Origin: Hysterium pulicare CBS 123377
Taxonomy: Eukaryota > Ascomycota > Dothideomycetes > Hysteriales > Hysteriaceae
Reading direction: 5' to 3'
Assembly (NCBI GenBank): GCA_000467715.1
Contig: AJFK01000895.1
Coordinates: 62,001 to 126,000, forward strand
DNA: 64,000 nucleotides
The notes under the pieces: generated by a model
What the model was told of the DNA's origin: nothing
The model's input: the letters and a program-made list of their open reading frames with translations, nothing else
The model's database searches: none
In this document: positions 58,498-64,000 of the stretch, piece after piece
Numbering within the stretch: position 1 is the first letter of the stretch
Layout: each line of letters begins with the position of its first letter
Program-made: the position numbers and the translations under genes

Positions 58498-58897
58498 ATT
58501 GTACAAGTGAGTAACGACTGTGGACGTGGAACGTTGTGATGTTGGCTACTCACCACGGTGAAGGGTAGGGTTTTTATATTCATGACACGCTCTTTGAAGA
58601 GGGAAGTACAGTTAAGCCCTAATTCCCATCGCAAAATACATGCTATGGTGAGTAGAAGGCGGAGACGAGGCTTGCAGCTGGATATAGCTCCTGGATTAGC
58701 CACTTGCTGACTTATCCGACTCGCACTAAGCCATATCAGGAAACGTTTTTGCGAGCCCAACCCGCAGCAATCTGACTCCTCAGGATTACCTCTGTATAGC
58801 TACTGCGGTCCGCCTACCATGGCTAAAAACACGCCTCCGCCCGTTGCCGTCCCTTTCCTGCATTATCTTAGCATTGCGAACACGGCCGTCACACGCC
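58498..58897. promoter_or_regulatory. divergent promoter, hydrolase / Zn2Cys6 pair
   Basis: A 400 bp gap holds both promoters. At 58806-58812 it contains CGGTCCG, an inverted CGG pair spaced by one base. Inverted CGG triplets are the classic binding format of Zn2Cys6 factors, although N1 spacing is tight. Confidence 0.45.
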
Positions 58898-60586
58898 ATG
58901 GTCAATCTCGGACGATCAAAAGGATGTAACACGTGCAGGCGCAGACGCATCAAGTGCGATGAAGCCAGACCAGCATGCGCACGATGCCAGAGATCTGGCT
59001 TCCTCTGCCTGGGGTACGAGAGGAATGAGCAGCTCAGCGTTAGATTCAAGGACCAGACACAGCTTATCTCCAGTCGGTTCCGCCCAGAACCCGTCGACGC
59101 CAAAGCATCGTATCATGATCGCTCTCTTCACACAGCACCAGCTCTCGCATATGCCCTTTCGGACAGCTACGAGACTATAGCCCTCAACTTCTTTCTTCGC
59201 AGCTTCCTCACGTATGGCCGTAGTCATGTCTCCAGCCGTGGTCTATTTGAAAACATCATTCCAACCCTGGCCACTGTGAAAACAAGTGACTCGCCGGTAG
59301 CTTTTGCTGTCTCTTCTATTGGGACGTTGTTGCTAAATGCTTGGCGGAGAGAGTCCGGCAAGCCACAACTGGCGTCGCGACTCTATGGTCAGACCCTGCG
59401 TCGTCTGCAGCTTGACCTGCAGAGTCCCGCCGTGGCCAACGGGGAGACGATGTTCCTAACAATCCTACTCCTCCAATTCCAGGAGAACTTGTCGGCCGTC
59501 TTGGGGCTATACAAAGCTGCGCGGACGCATCACGACGGAGCGCTGGCACTGGTCCGACGTCTGCCCCCTTCCACCTTCGAATCAGATGCGTCGAAACGCT
59601 TGCTACTGTATCTCCTTAATACCGAGCTGTCATCTGCCATCCGCGAGTGCCGCCTCCCTCCCCTTGATTTGGTCCATTATGTTAGGCCGATTGCCGAAAC
59701 CATGCCACTGAACCCCAGCTACAAGTTAGACCAGATTGGAGTCCAGGTTGCCGAAATCCAAGTTCTCTTTGCCCAGCTACCACAGGGTTATTGTCGCTGC
59801 GCGTCTCCTACAAGTGTGCCTCTCAACCAGCTCATCGATCTCCACAAGCGTGCAATTTCTCTTCAGTCAGCCTTATCCGCTTGGGAGCAATCCGTCCCGG
59901 GTCATTGGCAGCCTCAGCAATGGGAACCGCCGACATTATCCTTCCCATCCATTCCGATGTATCGTAGGATATGCGAAATATATCCTTCGATTCAAATAGC
60001 AGCCATCTGGAACACATGGCGAGGCTATTGTCTAATCGTCTATCGAATATTGGTACGCTTACATGCGTCCAAGCAACCGGACATACTGTCTCTCGCGCCC
60101 CAGCTTCCCGATGATCCCATCGAACCAGCTGCCATCGACTTGCTACAGGCCGTTGTTGATGGAATATGCTACTCTGTTCCCTTCCACCTTGGTAATCGTA
60201 CCCAGCCCAGAGGTATGCTCGATCTAAGCCAGCCCGACTTTGAATGTCCGGCATACCACAATCTGCGCACAGCTACAAGCAGCGAAGAGCACATCATGTC
60301 TGCAGAAGAGCACAAAAGCCACCTTGTGACCCAGGGTGGATGGCATGCCCTTCTGCCCCTCAGCCAAGTAGTAGCGCTGTTCTCTAGCAAACACCATGAT
60401 TGTGAGTGTCTATCGGGTATTCTAAGAGCTGGACAACTGGACTGGATCCGTGGGCAGCTACTGCGTACTGTATCCTTACTCGCCTTGGACAGGAATAGGT
60501 TCGTATCTCTGGACGCTGGAGATCGCAATGCGGAGGGCTATGCGGTGAGGGTGCGAGATGGATTGAGATTGACTTGTGGATCGTAA
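58898..60586 (+). CDS. Zn2Cys6 fungal transcription factor
   Basis: Binuclear zinc-cluster regulator of 562 residues without visible introns. The start chosen is MVNLGRSKGCNTC because it places the cluster at the extreme N-terminus, as usual; the frame is open 18 codons further. The cluster is CNTCRRRRIKCDEARPACARC then C (pattern CX2CX6CX5CX2CX6C), with all six Cys at about residues 10-37. The rest matches the fungal-specific DUF3468-type region seen in such regulators (YETIALNFFLRSFL, FAVSSIGTLLLNAWR, LLLYLLNTELSSAIRECRLPP). The C-terminus includes WHALLPLSQVVALFSSKHH. Its divergent position to a secreted hydrolase suggests it may regulate that gene. Confidence 0.88.
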   Translation: MVNLGRSKGCNTCRRRRIKCDEARPACARCQRSGFLCLGYERNEQLSVRFKDQTQLISSRFRPEPVDAKASYHDRSLHTAPALAYALSDSYETIALNFFLRSFLTYGRSHVSSRGLFENIIPTLATVKTSDSPVAFAVSSIGTLLLNAWRRESGKPQLASRLYGQTLRRLQLDLQSPAVANGETMFLTILLLQFQENLSAVLGLYKAARTHHDGALALVRRLPPSTFESDASKRLLLYLLNTELSSAIRECRLPPLDLVHYVRPIAETMPLNPSYKLDQIGVQVAEIQVLFAQLPQGYCRCASPTSVPLNQLIDLHKRAISLQSALSAWEQSVPGHWQPQQWEPPTLSFPSIPMYRRICEIYPSIQIAAIWNTWRGYCLIVYRILVRLHASKQPDILSLAPQLPDDPIEPAAIDLLQAVVDGICYSVPFHLGNRTQPRGMLDLSQPDFECPAYHNLRTATSSEEHIMSAEEHKSHLVTQGGWHALLPLSQVVALFSSKHHDCECLSGILRAGQLDWIRGQLLRTVSLLALDRNRFVSLDAGDRNAEGYAVRVRDGLRLTCGS

Positions 60587-61093
60587 GAGTTCATGTGTCG
60601 TCGCAACCACTTAGCACAGATAATCTACCCGTAGAGATATTGAACATGCGCGGTTGGCCTCCAGCATATGGTATTCGATTTGTGTTCACGAAGGTAAGGA
60701 GCTTAACAAGCTAAGGGGAGAGTACAAGATGTATTAAGATCAACCTCAGACGAGCTCTCTGGGAGACGGTAAAGGCATCTATATGTATGCAGTGTGCGAG
60801 GCGTGGGCGAAGGCGTGTGACACAAACTGCTTACTGAAAGATTAAGACAAATAACCCTAGATTTGTTGGCTTAAAAGCTTCCATGTTTGGAGACCAAAAT
60901 CAGACCAAAATGATATGACTTATGAGGAAATAACTGCATAATATGAACTCAAGAATCATATAAATTCTGAGTCATCATGATGCGCACGTGACCCGCTCGA
61001 TTTTCGTGTTATCCTACCCGAGCTGCTGCCTCCTGTATTTATTTAGGCGGTGACACACCAAACCTCAACCCTCAACCCTCGCCTCAATTGACA

Positions 61094-61099
61094 TATAAA
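61094..61099 (+). promoter_or_regulatory. TATA box
   Basis: TATAAA in the context ACATATAAATCC, about 60 bp before a clear leader intron donor and 560 bp before the ATG at 61656. Confidence 0.5.
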
Positions 61100-61160
61100 T
61101 CCAACGACCTCTCGCAATCCTACCGAGTCGGCGTGCCCAGTCCATCACTCGTTCTTCCTT

Positions 61161-61285
61161 GTAAGTTATACTGCGGTTATTTGCGTATTCTTCAATTTCT
61201 AATTCATGGATGAAGCAAATTTCCTCCAACTACAAATTGCATCAACGACATTCACGAGCTAACTGACACATGGCAATTTTGACAG
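61161..61285 (+). other. probable 5' UTR intron
   Basis: Consensus donor GTAAGT at 61161, branch point GCTAAC at about 61258 and acceptor TTTTGACAG ending 61285, a 125 nt intron. No coding frame crosses it, so it should be in the 5' leader of the gene at 61656. Confidence 0.6.
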
Positions 61286-61655
61286 AAGGTGTGTGGGATC
61301 GAGCTTCTACTTTATTCGACTTGGACCTGCGCTCCCTGCGGTGCTCAATCCGTCATTGGGTTTTGCTGTGTGAGCTAATATCTAGGAAACCCATCTATCG
61401 AGCTTTCATCGCTAATCAAATATAAAGTATACCCTTCTCTCGTTGCGGATTGTCTCAACAACGTCACACACGGATGTGCGTAGATTGTTTGTAAAGCTAA
61501 ACCTTTCACAAATAATACGCGCACCGGCTTTGTCTTCTAGATTTGTTTGACGAGGGCAACTGGCTTTTATAACCTTCACCAAGCCCAAATAGTCCAGGCA
61601 GACCCTCTCAGCACCGGTGCTGCACAGATCTACAGAGTCGCAATATTGAAACACC

Positions 61656-62480
61656 ATGTCTACTACACCTCAGTTCGACCTCCTTTACTCCCTCCCTACC
61701 GAACTCCGCCTCGAAATCTTCAACTACATCCTAGGGAGTAATGGCACACCGGCCTCATACGGCTACACGCAGGCATCTACTTCCACGTCGCCAGCTCCAG
61801 AAGAGAGCTTCGACCGCCCTCTACGCAAACATGGTATGTTGCTCGTGAACAAGCAGCTCAGCTTAGAATACAGACAAGCGTTCTACGAGCGGACGAACTT
61901 CTTCCTCCACATCAGCGACTCGAACGCCTTCAATGAGCCCTTTTGGTCAATACCACGTACCCTACTCCCGAATGTGAGGAACTGCAAACTATACATTGAA
62001 TTTGATGCAATCGCCGGGAAGCGACATCGGAAGCGATTACCTAATACTCCAGACTCGAACTCAGGGGGTAATACACAGATTTGGGCATCCGCTTTACGAG
62101 AAGACTCTGGCGTCAAATCCATCAACGATACCTTCACAATCCAATTCAGTGAACGCATTCTCACTCTTCTCTCCTCGATGACCCAACTCCGCTCTATCCA
62201 CCTCGTTTGGAACTCTGTACACACCGAATACATACAAATAGGCACGGACAGCGATAATTGTGCGTGGATCAAGCCTCGATTGCCATCTAAGATGAAGACA
62301 TTGCAGGAACGGGAGCGCCTTTGGAGAGATGCTGTTGTAGGCCCCAAATTTGTCGACACTTTGAAATCAAGACGGCTTGTTAGGGAGATGATCGTCACGG
62401 TTGGGCAGCTGATCTATAAGGGCAAGAGAGAGGAAGGGGGGCAGTGGGGAGGAGGCTTGATGGATGCGTTGCCTTATTAG
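61656..62480 (+). CDS. F-box-like / 2EXR-type fungal protein
   Basis: Single-exon ORF of 274 codons. The N-terminal FDLLYSLPTELRLEIFNYILG is the family signature, followed by KHGMLLVNKQLSLEYRQAFYERTNFFLHI, the usual second conserved block. LLPNVRNCKLYIEFD and LRSIHLVWNSV are typical beta-strands of the body. The C-terminus is helical and charged. Same superfamily as 48151-49152 but clearly a different member, so not a recent duplicate. Binding partner unknown. Its leader appears spliced. Confidence 0.72.
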   Translation: MSTTPQFDLLYSLPTELRLEIFNYILGSNGTPASYGYTQASTSTSPAPEESFDRPLRKHGMLLVNKQLSLEYRQAFYERTNFFLHISDSNAFNEPFWSIPRTLLPNVRNCKLYIEFDAIAGKRHRKRLPNTPDSNSGGNTQIWASALREDSGVKSINDTFTIQFSERILTLLSSMTQLRSIHLVWNSVHTEYIQIGTDSDNCAWIKPRLPSKMKTLQERERLWRDAVVGPKFVDTLKSRRLVREMIVTVGQLIYKGKREEGGQWGGGLMDALPY

Positions 62481-62913
62481 ACGAAAGGTTATTGGTCGGA
62501 TTTCGAATTGCTGAGTGGAGATACTTTCGGCACATAACGTGTGGATACATTTTGGAAGCTTCTCTTTGGTGGTTTTTTGGAGCTTCAATCACTGAACCCG
62601 TTGAGTGGGGTCTTTGTCTTTACGTCTTTTCCTTTTTTGACCCTTTCCTTCAATCTTCGGTGTAGTTATATTTTTCAATTCTCATTCCCTTCCATGTCTT
62701 CTGCATCTATTCTAACTCCCCGAAAAGGCAAAGTCTGCCTCGGGCCAGGATATGTACCGTCCTCTGCAAAAGTGACAAAGCCCTACCATATTTGGCAAAG
62801 AACTCTCACAATGCTATGCCACATGTACAAAACAGCCTGCTAAACCAGTTACCTTATTCTACTGCCCTTGTATTGTCATAACGGCACTGAAAACTCCCCA
62901 GCGGATATAGGCA
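62481..62913. other. intergenic between convergent genes, no gene seen
   Basis: 3' flanks of the F-box-like gene and the tubulin cofactor D gene. Nothing recognisable. Confidence 0.6.
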
Positions 62914-64000
62914 CTAACTCTCCTCCACCAATCTCGCCTTCATCCCCTCAACAACACCCTTCAACACTTTCGTCCCCTGTCCCCAGTCCTGATCCTTCAA
63001 TCCTTCGTCCATTGTTAAAATCCATAAGGTCTCGGCTGCTGCTATGCGGATCTAGAGTTTTCATCAGTTCGACTCTTCACTTTTCCCCCTTCATCCAGCC
63101 AACTTTTACCCCTCCCTTACCTACATCCTTCCCTAGAGAAAGAAAGATGTATGCTAAGAGAGCGACGACATACCTTCGCAAAGGGATGCAAAAGCATCCC
63201 TGAAACCTTCCCCAACGTATCTTTCCTCGTAGTCGGTAACCCGCCCAACCCTCTATACATATCCATAGCTATGCACAATTTCTGCATATTCGTGGATTTG
63301 AAGTGGGATTTTTGGGTTAGGGAGAGTAATGTTCGAAATCTGTTATTCCCACCCCTTGTTAGTTTCTTAAATTAGGAGATGAGGGGTCAAGGGTGGAGGG
63401 TTTGAGGCGAGTGAAGGGTGAGGAGTCTGTGGTTTGGGAAAACGCTTACGGGAAAGATGATCCGATAAGGCGGTGAAAGATCTGCATGTCTAGGAGGAAA
63501 GAGAGGGTTTCCATGAGGGGGAGTAAGATGCGGTCGTTTTGGAGGTTGGATTTTAGCAAGGAGAGGAGGATGTTGAGGAGGGTTTGGAGGGAGAATAGGT
63601 CTTTTTCTTCTCTTTTGCCCTCCCCTTCCGATCCGGCTTCTGGTAGGATAGGGGTGGGAATTGGACTGGTGATAGGTAGACTATCGATGAAATCTATAAG
63701 CGCTAGTCTAGAGTTCTGGACTACGGACTCAGAACCCATTCCCGCGCAGCTGGAGTAGCCTAGGAGGATTGAATCTTGCAGGCTACGAGGTGAGTTTTGG
63801 AGGAGTTGGAGGCGGGAGGAGAAGTAGGGATATGATGAGACGTTATCGGTTCCAGAAGTGGTTAAGTTGACATTGAATATACTTCGGTTGTCTCATTAGC
63901 TCATTTCTGACGTGAACATAGAGTTGAATGAAGGTCTGATCTATTACTCACCGCTGAATAAGACCTTGATCTTTTAATCCGAGAACCCTCGCAGCTCTAC
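62914..64000 (-). CDS. TBCD: tubulin-folding cofactor D, C-terminal part (runs off window)
   Basis: Cofactor D (Alp1/Cin1) takes beta-tubulin from cofactor A and works with cofactors C and E in heterodimer assembly. Only the 3' end is present. Exons from the window edge: 64000-63952 (RAARVLGLKDQGLIQR), 63881-63450, 63354-63174 and 63051-62914, ending in TAG. The introns are 70, 95 and 122 nt with GT-AG ends. Family landmarks are ILLGYSSCAG followed by ESVVQNSRLALIDF, then LPLMETLSFLLDMQIFHRL, FRTLLSLTQKSHFKS, and HPFAK-IRIAAAETLWIL with EGLKDQDWG in the last exon. The gene has no apparent defect; its N-terminal portion lies beyond 64000. Confidence 0.88.

Larger units (their letters stand above)
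60587..61655. other. intergenic, includes spliced 5' leader of next gene
   Basis: The first 400 bases are featureless. A TATA box and a leader intron lie at 61094-61285. Confidence 0.55.

Noticed and set aside
1-64000. CRISPR arrays, rRNA, tRNA, integrase or transposase genes
   Set aside because: None could be recognised by eye. The gene content and introns are eukaryotic. A tRNAscan search would be needed to exclude tRNAs fully.

Overview
The window is nuclear DNA of a filamentous ascomycete (Pezizomycotina). The evidence is short 45-125 nt GT-AG introns with CTAAC/CTGAC-type branch points, fungus-specific families (HET, Zn2Cys6 regulator, SREA-type GATA factor, AA9 LPMO, F-box-like proteins) and moderate GC. 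The mix suggests Leotiomycetes, but the sequence alone does not prove it. Most genes are split, so I built the models by joining exons at visible splice signals and checking that phase and family motifs agree across each junction.

Layout. 0-5 kb: weak hypotheticals, an AT-rich gene-poor stretch and a decayed HET heterokaryon-incompatibility gene. 5-7 kb: a Rossmann-fold SDR-like protein and a PY-motif protein. 7.8-12.6 kb: divergent housekeeping pair RPN1 (proteasome base) and RIO2 (40S maturation kinase), followed by unexplained coding-like sequence. 15-17 kb: two-RRM RNA-binding protein with a long upstream region. 20.5-22.7 kb: NADPH-cytochrome P450 reductase. 24.7-32.8 kb: giant Tao3/Pag1 (Furry) morphogenesis scaffold. 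33.4-34.5 kb: TVP15-like Golgi membrane protein in seven exons. 35.5-37.4 kb: SREA-type iron regulator with a matching GATA-type site in its own upstream region. 38.1-39.4 kb: eIF2B alpha. 39.9-41.8 kb: divergent GARS-only paralogue that needs two GC-AG introns. 42.9-43.9 kb: hypothetical. 44.4-45.2 kb: a small secreted protein built from two copies of an eight-cysteine module. 45.7-46.4 kb: disordered protein. 47.1-47.7 kb: mitochondrial uS12. 48.1-52.7 kb: F-box-like protein and a protein with an NLR-type helical N-terminus but no NACHT domain. 54.7-56.3 kb: AA9 LPMO with a Cys-rich C-terminal module. 57.2-60.6 kb: divergent secreted hydrolase and Zn2Cys6 regulator. 61.6-62.5 kb: second F-box-like protein. 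62.9-64 kb: 3' end of tubulin cofactor D, running off the window.

The genes do not form one pathway. Small local units are visible: RPN1/RIO2 share a 333 bp divergent promoter, the hydrolase/Zn2Cys6 pair looks like an enzyme with its regulator, and the SREA gene may be autoregulated. The best candidate for something undescribed is the duplicated eight-cysteine secreted protein at 44386-45191. It is invisible to simple ORF calling because its signal peptide and first module are spread over three exons, the first ending at a GC donor.
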